DNA of 64,000 nt from Symbiodinium sp. CCMP2592 (Eukaryota; Sar; Dinophyceae; Suessiales; Symbiodiniaceae): NCBI GenBank assembly GCA_905221615.1, contig CAJNDT010006202.1, positions 872,927-936,926 of the forward strand. The letters are read 5' to 3'. This document shows, piece by piece, positions 56,120-64,000 of the stretch; the first letter of the stretch is position 1, and each line of letters opens with the position of its first letter. The notes under the pieces were generated by a model. It was not told the origin of the DNA. It made no database searches and saw nothing but the letters and a program-made list of their open reading frames with translations. The translations under genes were made by a program, and so were the position numbers.

Positions 56120-59100
56120 GAGCCTCTGCCATAGAAATATTCCCACGTTGAGGGTTTGGGTTTTAGGATCGCAATAGGCCTGGATGCAAAAAGGTTTAAG
56201 GATGTTTTAGGGTTTAGGGTCCAGGGTTTAGGGAGCTCCGGTTTCAGGGAGACTGGGATGTTGCAGCTGGGGACCTGTCTTGGATGGTCCAGGGCTCTTC
56301 CATGTTGCTCGGTAGAACGGAAGCTGTCGATCCGATGTCGTTTGGTCCAAGAGACTCCAGCTCTGTCTTATCCCGCTTGATCTGAAGCACCATGGCCGAC
56401 CAGGACATCGCATGCTCCTGGCTGAGAAGTTTCTCCCTGGCCTTAGAAACCCGCGACTACGAAGGGCTCTCAGAGCTTTTTGCTGAGAGTTGCGCATGGC
56501 GAGATCTGCTGTCGTTCACTTGGGACATCCAGACGATTGAAGGCAAGATACCGATCCTCGAGATGGTGTCATCCGTTCTGGACCGTGTGAAGCCACACAG
56601 TTTGGTCCTGTCAGGAGCGACCGAAGCAGATGGGATCGTCACCGCTCAGTTCGCGTTCCAGACGGCCTTCGCCAGCTGCATCGGGCAGGTGAAGCTTCGA
56701 AAGGGCCTGTGCTGGACATTGCTGACCGCTGCCCAAGCACTCCGTGGGCACGAAGAAAAGCGGGGACTCTCGAGGGATCTGGGTGGCCATCCGAAGGCCA
56801 TGCGGCGAGGTGCATTGCAGCCAGCATGCGCAGAGCCAGAGCCCTTTGTAGTGATCGTCGGGGGCAGTCAATGTGGGGTGACTTTGGGGGCCCGGCTGAA
56901 GCAGCTTGGAGTGCCCTGCCTTGTCCTTGAGCAGAACGAACGACCAGGGGATGCTTGGCGCAAACGCTACGACTCCTTGCGCCTGCATTTCCAAGTCTCC
57001 TACTGTGAGTTCCCTTACCTGCCCTTCCCAGATCATTGGCCGAAGTACCTCACAAAGGACCAGATGGCGGATTGGATTGACATTTATGCCAGCTTGATGA
57101 ATGTTGATGTCTGGACCCGCTCCCGCTGCGTGAAAGCGGAGTGGGACGAGGTGAAGAGCAGCTGGACCGTGCATGTTGAGAAGGACGGCACGCGTTTGCG
57201 GCTACAGCCTCGACACCTGGTGATCGCAACAGGCCTGAATGGCACTGCCTACACCCCGAAACTCCAGAATCAGGAGACATTTGCGGGAGTTACCATGCAC
57301 TCCTCGCAGTATGTCTCAGGTGCATCCCAAGAAGGCAAGAAGGTCGTTGTCGTGGGATCCGGCACTTCGGCCCATGACATCTGCCAGGACTTATGGGAGC
57401 ACGGTGCAGATGTGACCATGATTCAGCGTAGCCCCACACCAATCGCCAAGGTCAGCACCCATCAGCGGATTTGCCTGCAACGGCTCTACTCAGAAGAAGC
57501 CAGAGCCGCTGGGATGAGTACGGAGGCTGCTGACTTGGAGTTTATGTCAACGCCTTATCGGCTTCTCTTGGAGAAACAGCGCAGAGCCGCCGTCGAGCTC
57601 AGGGAGCAAGATGCTGATCTGCTGCAGCGACTGGAGAAGATGGGCTTTCTCTTGGATTCAACTTCCACGAACACCTCGAACTATTTGTCGACGGGGTCGG
57701 GAACTTACTTGGACGTCGGTGCTTCAGAGCTCATTGCGGATGGCATGATCAAGGTCAGGACTGGCAGTGCCGTAGCCTTTAGCGAATCTGCGGTGGTCAC
57801 CAACGATGGGACCCATCTCAACGCCGACACTGTAGTCTTTGCCACGGGCTATGCGCCGCTGTCGAAGCTCATCGCAGAACTTTTGGGGAAAGATGCGGCT
57901 GCACGCCTTGGCAGGATCTGGGGCTTGGGTACTGGCATCTCTGGAGATGAAGGACCTTGGGAGGGAGAGCTGCGGAACATGTGGAAACGAACCAACGTGG
58001 AGGGTCTTTGGCTGCACGGCGGCAATCTTCTGCAAAATCGCATCTACTCCCTCTTCCTGGCCTTGCAACTCAAGGCCCGATACGTGAACATCCCTACGCC
58101 TGTCTACAATGAGCGCAAGAAGGGCTTTGAGTTCCTCGGGGCTTGAGAACATTTGCTCTTGCTATATAGACCCGGTTTTGTCTCGGGAGCCTTGAACAGT
58201 GCAGTGTACAGTTGTAAAGAGCACTTGCAGCTTTTCTAAGGTTGAGGCCACTGTACAGCCTGGTGCTCCAGGAAGACTGCACATCCAGAGTGCAGAAGAT
58301 GTTGATCTTTTGGTTCCGGCTCGCTTCCTTGCGACGCATAAAATCTATAGCCGTGCACATCGCACAAAAGCTGTGGAATTGCCGCTCTATGCTTGTTGCT
58401 CTCACAGTGCTCCTCCATCTCTTGGCAAATGCTTGCATGGTCGACCGAGACGCTCAGGTCATAATGTCTCTGTGGTATCGAATCACACCAGCTAAACGGC
58501 CCCTCATTCCGCAAACGTCCCGTTGTGTCGTCGCGCCAACTGTGGCAGCTCAGCACGACGGTCCTAGCGAGCCACCTGTCACGCGCGTGTCTTCAGTGAA
58601 CCCGCATTGCTGTGAAGCCCTGCAGCCTTTGACAAATGAAACTCCTTCTCAAGCAGACACCGCTTGTGAGAATTAGCCCAGGAGCAACAAATACTATGCG
58701 CAACTCGACGGTGTGTCGACTCCCGAAAGGCAGGGTGACTCCGTCCAGGTTGTGCGACGGTCGTGGTTTGGGGTTGAGGGACGCGTTTCAGGTGCGGCTC
58801 ACCGCTTTAGCATGAAGTCGTAGGTCGTAGAGCTCATAGCTAAGTATGTGGTACCCAAGCAGTTCATCGCCATGTACTCAGGGAAGGTGCCTTAATTATA
58901 GAGTTACGAACCCTGTAGCCTCCATAGTTTGATATGTCACTATCTTCGGAATTCCAAGTGGCCCTCGGTGCAGGCTCTTCAAGCTCATGGAGGAGGGTGC
59001 CGTGCCCGTGTACCGAGTCAACATGTTTCGTTGCAAAGACGGCAGCAACAAGGACTAAGCCAGATTGAGCCGGCGTTGCAGTGCGCTGCCCGCAGCTTTA

Positions 59101-60217
59101 CCAAGTAACCTAACACCCAAACGGTAGATAGAAGCATTGGCCCAGCGCGTATAAAGGCCATTATTCTACATAACTACTTCGGGGATCCAGGTACCCCTTA
59201 TTATCCCGCAGCCTGACACCACCCACACTTTCGAGCCGGATAAAGGCTTCGAGTTCTTCATCCCTAAGGCTCAAAATTGCCCAAAAGCTTTAGATAATAT
59301 GGCCTTTAGGCCCAAAATGAAAAGCCTTAACATGTGAGTCATTAGAGCCCTAGGGTATGGGAAGGCTCCGATGGAAGATCCCACGGCTCTTCGTCATGTC
59401 AGACAGGGCCCCAAGTAAGCTCCTATGGCTTTCACGGGGCTCGGGTTGGGCCCTGATGGGTTTAGGGTTTAGGGCTCCGTGCTGTGAAGGGCTTCCAGGG
59501 TCCAACCCTGTTGCAAAAAAGGGATAGTAGGGTGGGAATTGTGCTAGTAAAAGGCACAGCGGAAGGTTGTTTGACCCCATCTGCGACAGAGCTCAGGCTC
59601 ACAACCTGCAGCCTCTGTGCCGAGTTGTGAACCTCCAGCAAAGAAATATACCAGACAGGCTAAACGCTACAATCCCTGTGGGATTTTTACCAGAAAGTAT
59701 AGGGTCCTGAAAAATTATGGAGCCCGAAAGACAGGATCCCGATAAATAGCATACCTGTAAACAGTTCATGTGATTTGATAGAGGAGACTCCGAACCCACC
59801 GCCGACCTCGGCTGCGGATGTGCGGCGACTCTTTGCAGAAGGCGCCAATGAGCTACTCCAAGGTTTCCGTTTTTGTTCAAGGGGTTTAGGGTCTTGAAGG
59901 GTTGAAGGGCTTAGGGTGTCAGGACCTTAAACGCTTGAACTAGAGATGTTGGGGCTATCAATGATGGTTCAGGGTTTCACGGGCCCCTGTCGAGTCGAGA
60001 TACTCGCGAGCCGCCAGGGTGTGCAGTGTTTGGTTGAAATTCGAGGTTTCAGGTTTAAACTGACTATTATAGTCATATTGTAAGGGGTAGTATTAGGAGG
60101 ACTCCAGTTTCATGCTGACCTCGAGCTTAAAACCCAAAATCCTTTCTTGGTGCCTTGAGGCTGGAGCATCCAGTGGCTGCAACCACAGCAGGAGACTGAA
60201 ACGAGATCCGCAGGCTT

Positions 60218-60254
<37 letters not shown>

Positions 60255-61505
60255 ACTGCTATTGTTATTTCTGGTGTTATTACGGTTAATATTCCAAATT
60301 AATGTTGTCATTATTGTAATTACTAGTACATAACATATTCTTCATTATGTATTCCATGTTACTGGATGTTGGGGGTGTTTTAGGGGCCCAGGGCCTTCGT
60401 GGTGTTGAGTTTTGAGTTCGCTAGGATCTTGTTTTTTAGGTGAAGGGGTTCTTGGGGCTTGCTGTTCAGAGGTTTAAGGTGCTAAAAATCCTCACCATAC
60501 ACAGCGGTCGGAAGCTGTGAGGCTGGATTCAATGGATAACATTTGCAGCGTGATGTAATACGGAACACCGGTATCTGCATAATCCACGGCAGAATGCCTA
60601 TACATGCTATAGTAGTAAGAATATGGAAAGCTTGACCCCGACCTTGTTCCGGCGAAGTAGTTTGTCTCGATGTTGCTTTGCACGGAGGAGCACGATGCCC
60701 TGGCCTCGCTGGTAGTCGCTTTGGAGACCGAGTTTGGCTGCCTCGTCGGGGTCAATGCGTACCTCACACCACCTGGCACGCAAGGTGGGAGCCGTCCCCA
60801 TGAAAAAACAAGTGTGTCCTGGATATGATGATTTGCAAGATCATCCCCTGGATGGGTGCGTATATACTTGTACTATCGTATACGGTATACACCCAAACTC
60901 CGTTCTAATTAGTACCGACCCTTCATAAGCAACTTATTGTCGCGAACCCGTCTGCACACGTCGAACGGAAGATGATGCTGTCCTGTACCGTCTGGCAAGG
61001 GTTCGCGACTAGCAGTCGCATAGTTCTTATGTTGGTCGCAACAGTGTCAGTAAAAGTACTGCTACGGACACAACCGCATCAGCCTAAACAATGATGAATT
61101 GAACTTTAGCCCGCTCCTGCCTTGAAGGCTTAGCTCCTCATTGGGATGATGTGGAGGTCTTCGTCCTTCAGCTGCTCGGATGATTTGCTGGTTTGATTTT
61201 GTGGTTTGTCTTGTTGCCTTTGCTGTCTGAGACTGCGCATCAGGGTGGAAAGGAAGCGCCTCTCAAGAGTGCATGGCCATGTGCGCTCTCGACAGACTCC
61301 CCATCCCTCTATACGTCTCGATTTCCCTGCATGAAGAGCTGTGGGCTTGGGACGCTTTCCTTGACTGTAGCACTTTCCACGTCAGTGATGAGCGACGACG
61401 TGAATGCCATGTTGAGACTCCAGGTTGGGTGGAAAGAAGGCCTGGACACTCCACGCCTCTTCCAGCACAACACCCTCCCCGACACTCCCACGTTACATGG
61501 CGAAG
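56029..61505 (+). CDS. JmjC/cupin oxygenase gene of the NO66/MINA53 type (partial, split by a nested gene)
   Basis: Six exons follow the order of a JmjC ribosomal-oxygenase protein: VEEFRQSFFEQRPLHIQR (N-terminal signature), LFKLMEEG...NMFRCKDG, ADVRRLFAEGA, FGCLVGVNAYLTPPGTQ, LAPHWDDVEVFVLQ and LGGKKAWTLH...LPRY. APHWDD supplies the His and Asp of the Fe(II)-binding HxD motif (codons 61139-61141 and 61145-61147). Family members use Fe(II) and 2-oxoglutarate to hydroxylate histidines of ribosomal proteins or act on histones. All six acceptors are AG|G; donors are GT, GC and GA. Exons carrying the second iron-binding His and the C-terminal winged-helix region were not found before the window ends. 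A link of 10-20 residues between the first two exons is also missing. The first intron (56120-58973) contains a complete FMO gene. Confidence 0.85.
56202..56231. repeat. Interstitial telomere-like repeat
   Basis: About four degenerate TTTAGGG units (TTTTAGGGTTTAGGGTCCAG) about 160 bp upstream of the FMO start codon. Confidence 0.6.
56332..56351 (+). promoter_or_regulatory. Possible degenerate spliced-leader relic or trans-splice acceptor
   Basis: The 20-mer CCGATGTCGTTTGGTCCAAG ends 40 bp before the FMO ATG. Its ends resemble those of the dinoflagellate spliced leader (which starts CCGTAG and ends TTTTGGCTCAAG), at about 13 of 20 positions with one gap. Alternatively its CCAAG is just a 3' splice acceptor for spliced-leader addition. 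The match is weak. Confidence 0.25.
56392..58146 (+). CDS. Flavin-containing monooxygenase with N-terminal NTF2-like region, intronless
   Basis: This 584-residue FAD/NADPH-dependent monooxygenase belongs to class B. The start is secure: an in-frame TGA lies 9 nt upstream and the ATG has ACCATGG context. Residues about 1-115 look like an NTF2/SnoaL-like fold. Residues 153-180 form the FAD Rossmann strand (VIVGGSQCGVTLGARLKQL), where the usual GxGxxG third position is Ser159 rather than Gly. The FMO signature FxGxxxHxxxY is intact at 297-307 (FAGVTMHSSQY). The NADP-binding GSGTSA is at 322-327, ATG motifs at 280-282 and 484-487, and a C-terminal LWLHGGNLLQNR block at 539-550. Length and order match bacterial and fungal FAD-dependent monooxygenases sometimes annotated as YUCCA-like; the substrate is unknown. 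The single uninterrupted exon contrasts with neighbours made of 25-100-nt exons. It sits inside an intron of the JmjC gene, in the same orientation. Confidence 0.95.
   Translation: MADQDIACSWLRSFSLALETRDYEGLSELFAESCAWRDLLSFTWDIQTIEGKIPILEMVSSVLDRVKPHSLVLSGATEADGIVTAQFAFQTAFASCIGQVKLRKGLCWTLLTAAQALRGHEEKRGLSRDLGGHPKAMRRGALQPACAEPEPFVVIVGGSQCGVTLGARLKQLGVPCLVLEQNERPGDAWRKRYDSLRLHFQVSYCEFPYLPFPDHWPKYLTKDQMADWIDIYASLMNVDVWTRSRCVKAEWDEVKSSWTVHVEKDGTRLRLQPRHLVIATGLNGTAYTPKLQNQETFAGVTMHSSQYVSGASQEGKKVVVVGSGTSAHDICQDLWEHGADVTMIQRSPTPIAKVSTHQRICLQRLYSEEARAAGMSTEAADLEFMSTPYRLLLEKQRRAAVELREQDADLLQRLEKMGFLLDSTSTNTSNYLSTGSGTYLDVGASELIADGMIKVRTGSAVAFSESAVVTNDGTHLNADTVVFATGYAPLSKLIAELLGKDAAARLGRIWGLGTGISGDEGPWEGELRNMWKRTNVEGLWLHGGNLLQNRIYSLFLALQLKARYVNIPTPVYNERKKGFEFLGA
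58147..58973. other. FMO 3' flank and remainder of the host intron
   Basis: Open frames of up to 144 codons on both strands show no domain. The FMO 3' untranslated region must lie at the start. No obvious poly-A tract or target-site duplication marks the end of an inserted copy. Confidence 0.4.
58974..59052 (+). CDS. JmjC gene, exon 2
   Basis: Acceptor ggtgcag|GCTCTT. It encodes LFKLMEEGAVPVYRVNMFRC then KDGSNK. It corresponds to the family stretch in which a helix is followed by a strand ending in the dG-x-r/k turn. It ends on a codon boundary at a GA donor (aacaag|GACTAA); reading through gives an immediate stop. Confidence 0.8.
59151..59195. mobile_element. Short palindromic element, family H, truncated
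   Basis: TATAAAGGCCATTATTCTAC and ACTACTTCGGGG with CCAGGTACCCC resemble the right two-thirds of the element at 9684-9750 and its flank. Confidence 0.5.
59784..59862 (+). CDS. JmjC gene, exon 3
   Basis: Acceptor atagag|GAGACT and GT donor (ccaag|GTTTCC). It encodes ETPNPPPTSAADVRRLFAEG then ANELLQ, equivalent to the stretch that leads into the PQRF region in NO66/MINA53. The expected PQRF-like exon between this one and the next was not identified. Confidence 0.72.
60223..60254. repeat. (TA)n microsatellite
   Basis: About 14 TA units after ACATACATG, in the intron between JmjC exons 3 and 4. Confidence 0.9.
60688..60784 (+). CDS. JmjC gene, exon 4
   Basis: Acceptor acggag|GAGCAC and GT donor (acgcaag|GTGGGA). 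It encodes EHDALASLVVALETE then FGCLVGVNAYLTPPGTQ, the most diagnostic block of the family. It ends with one base of a Gly codon completed by exon 5. Confidence 0.92.
60866..60929. mobile_element. MITE-like family A, right-end fragment
   Basis: ACGGTATACACCCAAACTCC and GTTCTAATTAGTACCGACCC retain the right arm; the left half is absent. It lies between JmjC exons 4 and 5. Confidence 0.6.
61128..61170 (+). CDS. JmjC gene, exon 5: Fe(II)-binding HxD
   Basis: Acceptor ttgaag|GCTTAG and GC donor (cttca|GCTGCT), 43 nt. It completes Gly and encodes LAPHWDDVEVFVL plus two bases of Gln. His and Asp of the metal site are both present and correctly spaced. Confidence 0.92.
61424..61505 (+). CDS. JmjC gene, exon 6
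   Basis: Acceptor ctccag|GTTGGG. The first base completes Gln, then LGGKKAWTLHASSSTTPSPT and LPRYMAK. The GKKxWxLH...LPR pattern is the strand after the HxD motif in the family. The end is placed at a GC donor (gcgaag|GCACAG); the frame meets TGA 12 nt later if unspliced. Confidence 0.82.
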
Positions 61506-62260
61506 GCACAGTCATTCTGAACTTGAATGATGTAGTCACTGATATTCACGGTCAGTGGTTTAGGGGATGACGGCGGACACACCGCCACCTGCACCGTTGG
61601 GAGGGCGGCAAACCTCTTCGGAGAAGAGTTTAACAGTTTCGGATTCAGCGGAGGAATCTGGAAGCCACGGCACCAAAGTTCTCATGTTTGAAGGCCTGCA
61701 GTTGGAGGTTGGAAAGGGAGCCTGGGCACTGTGAGATTCGCAAAAGTCTGTGAAGAAGTAAGTGAGATCAGTGATATCATCCGCAGCTATGCTTTTGAGA
61801 TACATGCACGCTCTGCTTATCTCCCAAAACCAAGAAATTTACAAGTTTGGGCCGAGCCTCCTTGGAAACAAGCTCCATTGCTTGTATTCCCAAGAATTGA
61901 AGGCCCCAAAGCCATACGTTAGAAAAGCTCAGTCGGATGTTCCGTCCACCGTGCAAGTCGAAACCCTGATCCAGCAAAGCTTTAGTGCTCGTAGGACTTT
62001 GGTATCATTCTCTTCTGCAATCAGACGCCAAGTGGTTTTTGGACATAGTTAGTTCGTTCATTGCGATTCTAAAGGCGCTTGCGGAAAGTCTCGCAATCGC
62101 ATGTCTGAGGGTTCAGCAGCGGCGACATCGACCTGGCGCAACTTGGGCTTGCAGCAGCTGTGACTTAGGGTTCGGTCGCCGGCGCTTGTTTCGTTCGGGA
62201 TCGAGAGAGCAACCGACAGAGGGAGGGAAGAGAGAGAGAGAGAGAGAGGGTTCCTGATGT
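61506..62260. other. No further JmjC exon recognised
   Basis: The exon with the GDxLYxPRGxxH block, including the second iron ligand, should follow but was not found here. A segment at 61672-61735 (LQLEVGKGAWAL) is faintly similar but too weak to call. A GA run lies at 62229-62250. Confidence 0.4.
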
Positions 62261-62369
62261 TACTATAGGGGCCTAAACAATTACCAATACTAGCTTGGGG
62301 GTTCCCTATTGTAATCCGAGTATAATGGGCCCCACAACCCTATTCTAATAATCAGCGCCCCTATATTAC
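62261..62369. mobile_element. MITE-like family A, full-length copy
   Basis: TACTATAGGGGCCTAAACAA and AATCAGCGCCCCTATATTA are the ends. ACCAATACTAGCTTGGGGG and CCGAGTATAATGGGCCCC are the internal blocks. Confidence 0.88.
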
Positions 62370-62392
62370 TTTGGTGTAGTCGGTTAATGTCA

Positions 62393-62497
62393 GAACTTGA
62401 TTAAGAATCCCTGGGCCTATAACCCCAAAATAGCAGGATTCATATAAGGAACCCGAATAAAGGCTAATAAAGGCTCAAGGTTTCTTAATCAGGTTCC
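62393..62497. mobile_element. Palindromic MITE-like element, family J
   Basis: GAACTTGATTAAGAATCC and GGTTTCTTAATCAGGTTCC are inverted ends. The core contains GGATTCATATAAGGAACCC. It lies only 24 bp from the family A copy before it. Confidence 0.8.
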
Positions 62498-62634
62498 TAC
62501 ATTAGCCGGTAGCCACTTCTGAGTCTGTGCTGGCTAGGTGTGAGCTTGGGGTTTTGATTCGTTGTTACGAGGCCGTAGCTCATCTGCCGATTCCATAGCA
62601 AATGGTTTCTTAGTTTGCAACGACGTGATCAGCC

Positions 62635-62732
62635 ACTATGGGGGCTTAAACAACTACCAATACTATTTTGGGGGCTCCTTAGTATGATTATAGTCTAATG
62701 GATCCCAAACCCTGTTCTAATTCTATATTATA
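62635..62732. mobile_element. MITE-like family A copy
   Basis: CTATGGGGGCTTAAACAACT, ACCAATACTATTTTGGGGGC, GATTATAGTCTAATG and CCCAAACCCTGTTCTAATTC are in order. The right terminal GGCCCC is lost. Confidence 0.82.
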
Positions 62733-63581
62733 AACTGCCCAACCACGAACTCCACGTCCGGCTGCCTTCCAGCTATGAACCACAAGGGCAACGATCTATG
62801 TTGCTCTCCGCGGCCCTAATCATGTTTCAACCTCAGATTCGGATAGTTTCCATGGATCTTGCAGCCCAGGTCCTTGTCACCACCGCTGCTTTCTCCGAAA
62901 TTGTCGGCCGGCGATTTGCCGCTTCGGCGCCAAAAAACAAGAAATAGAACCCCAAATTGGAAGATGCTAGTTCCGCTAGTTACAGTCCCCCCCCCAGCTT
63001 TACAAACTCCCGAAGGAGTATTTGTGGCAGCCTTCAGCTGGTCGGAAACATGAACGCCCTGGTCTTCAGACCGGTGTAACTCAAGCCGAGAACCTCGGAA
63101 GTCAACGTGGACGTTCCAATCTCACTATAGGGTTTGAGGTTTATAGGGTCCCGCATTACTAGATCCTCATTTCCTTTTCTTCAAGTTCTGACGGACCTCC
63201 TGTAATCTCTTGTATGGGTTGGATCTGTTCATATACCGACGGGTAAGAGGCAGGTTGTAGTGACCGTGTGTTTATGCTTGAGTCAGTCATATCGTGGACA
63301 TGGCCGGTTTGGTTTTTGAGTTCACGGGGATTCAAAAGAAACGCATAAGGTGGAGCAACACAGATACAGGGCACAGCATTTTCGCTGGTCCATCTGAGTC
63401 CTCGGCTCTGTGGTACGTTGAAATCCTTGGTCTCAGACACTGTAGACACTTGTTCCTAGGCTCCATGTGCATCTAAATGCATGTACCCTGTGCTTCAAAC
63501 AACCACGACCCGGGACCCAGTGCAACATGGGACCGGTTGCGTTCTTCTCACATGGGCCTCTTGCTCACGAACTCGCCGAAG
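62733..63581. other. No gene recognised
   Basis: Short open frames only; a 9-C run lies at 62988-62996. Nothing corresponding to the C-terminal part of the JmjC protein was seen. Confidence 0.45.
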
Positions 63582-63692
63582 CATATGGGTGGTTGTCAAA
63601 ATTATGGCCCCTTTTTGGGTACCCTAGATATTAGGTGCCGTATTATAATAAGGACCCCAAAAGGGACCCTAATATTGACAACCACCCACATG
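63582..63692. mobile_element. Palindromic MITE-like element, family C copy 2
   Basis: CATATGGGTGGTTGTCAAAA and TTGACAACCACCCACATG are the ends. The core TATTATAATAAGGACCCC matches the cores of families A and B. It is closely similar to the copy at 39965. Confidence 0.9.
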
Positions 63693-64000
63693 AGTTCTGG
63701 TCAAGGGATCCTGAATAGCCGAGCTCAATAGAAAGCAGCGCTGCAAAAGGTTGTACTTCCCACGGGGGACCATCCACTATGCCCCCAACAAGGCTGCCGG
63801 GGAAGGGTTCGCAGCACCGCCTAGCAGAACATAAGGCTTGACAACGACGACTGTGTGCAGATGTGTACGTGTGTAAGCCCGTCCATGTGTCTTTCTCGGG
63901 CAATGCTCCTGCTCACCTGCATGTGTGCCTGATATGTAGTGTGTGTGTGTGTGTGCGAGAGAGCGAACGTAGCCACAAGCGAACATGCCCATGCAAGTGT
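63693..64000. other. No gene recognised
   Basis: Contains only a short GT run (63939-63954) followed by GAGAGAG. Confidence 0.5.

Larger units (their letters stand above)
56120..58973 (+). other. JmjC-gene intron hosting a complete FMO gene
   Basis: At about 2.85 kb, most of this intron is occupied by the FMO coding sequence (56392-58146) on the same strand. The 270 bp before it include telomere-like repeats; the 830 bp after it hold no recognisable exon. Confidence 0.7.

Noticed and set aside
56611..57174. 187-codon minus-strand open frame under the FMO
   Set aside because: Antisense shadow of the FMO coding sequence; no motif of its own.
57724..58152. 142-codon minus-strand open frame under the FMO 3' end
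   Set aside because: Antisense shadow of a G/C-rich coding region; no motif of its own.
60607..60801. Minus-strand frame with a protein-like reading (RIDPDEAAKLGLQSDYQRG)
   Set aside because: It is the antisense shadow of JmjC exon 4, whose + reading contains the diagnostic YLTPPGTQ block.

Overview
The window is a low-gene-density stretch of a eukaryotic nuclear genome, most probably a dinoflagellate (a Suessiales/Symbiodiniaceae-like genome is my best guess; the species is not readable). The main evidence is splicing. Three genes could be pieced together exon by exon from conserved protein motifs and compatible reading phases. Their introns use GT, GC and GA 5' splice sites in roughly similar proportions, and almost every 3' splice site reads AG|G. 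Exons are tiny (25-100 nt), all recognised genes lie on the + strand, and degenerate TTTAGGG/CCCTAAA telomere-type repeats are scattered between them. Each of these fits dinoflagellates; none is proof alone.

Layout. From 1 to about 29.9 kb there is no identifiable gene apart from one exon-like segment (432-504). This part is filled with microsatellites, interstitial telomere-like arrays and many short (65-160 bp) palindromic MITE-like elements. From 29,977 to about 38,306 (+) at least eleven exons encode a nearly complete Ser/Thr protein kinase domain, from just before the glycine-rich loop to subdomain IX, with DFN in place of DFG. From about 39.8 to 50.4 kb there are again repeats and nothing recognisable. 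From about 52.2 to 54.4 kb (+) there is an EF-hand, calmodulin-like gene. From about 55 or 56.0 kb to 61.5 kb or beyond (+) there is a JmjC/cupin 2-oxoglutarate oxygenase gene of the NO66/MINA53 (ribosomal oxygenase) type. Its C-terminal half is not found in the window.

The most interesting arrangement is at 56,392-58,146. A complete, intronless 584-codon flavin-containing monooxygenase, with an N-terminal NTF2/SnoaL-like region and a class of architecture I associate with bacteria and fungi, lies on the same strand inside the intron between two JmjC-gene exons. It is the only long single-exon gene in the window, and its structure contrasts sharply with its fragmented neighbours. It looks like a retroposed or horizontally acquired gene housed in a host intron.

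The second notable theme is the non-coding fraction. One MITE-like family has about 16 copies. At least nine other palindromic families, with different terminal inverted repeats, include several that share a similar central core (ATAATAAGGANCC-like). Two families have pairs of near-identical copies more than 20 kb apart. The recognised genes do not form an obvious pathway; what they share is orientation, which fits the unidirectional gene arrangement known in dinoflagellates.
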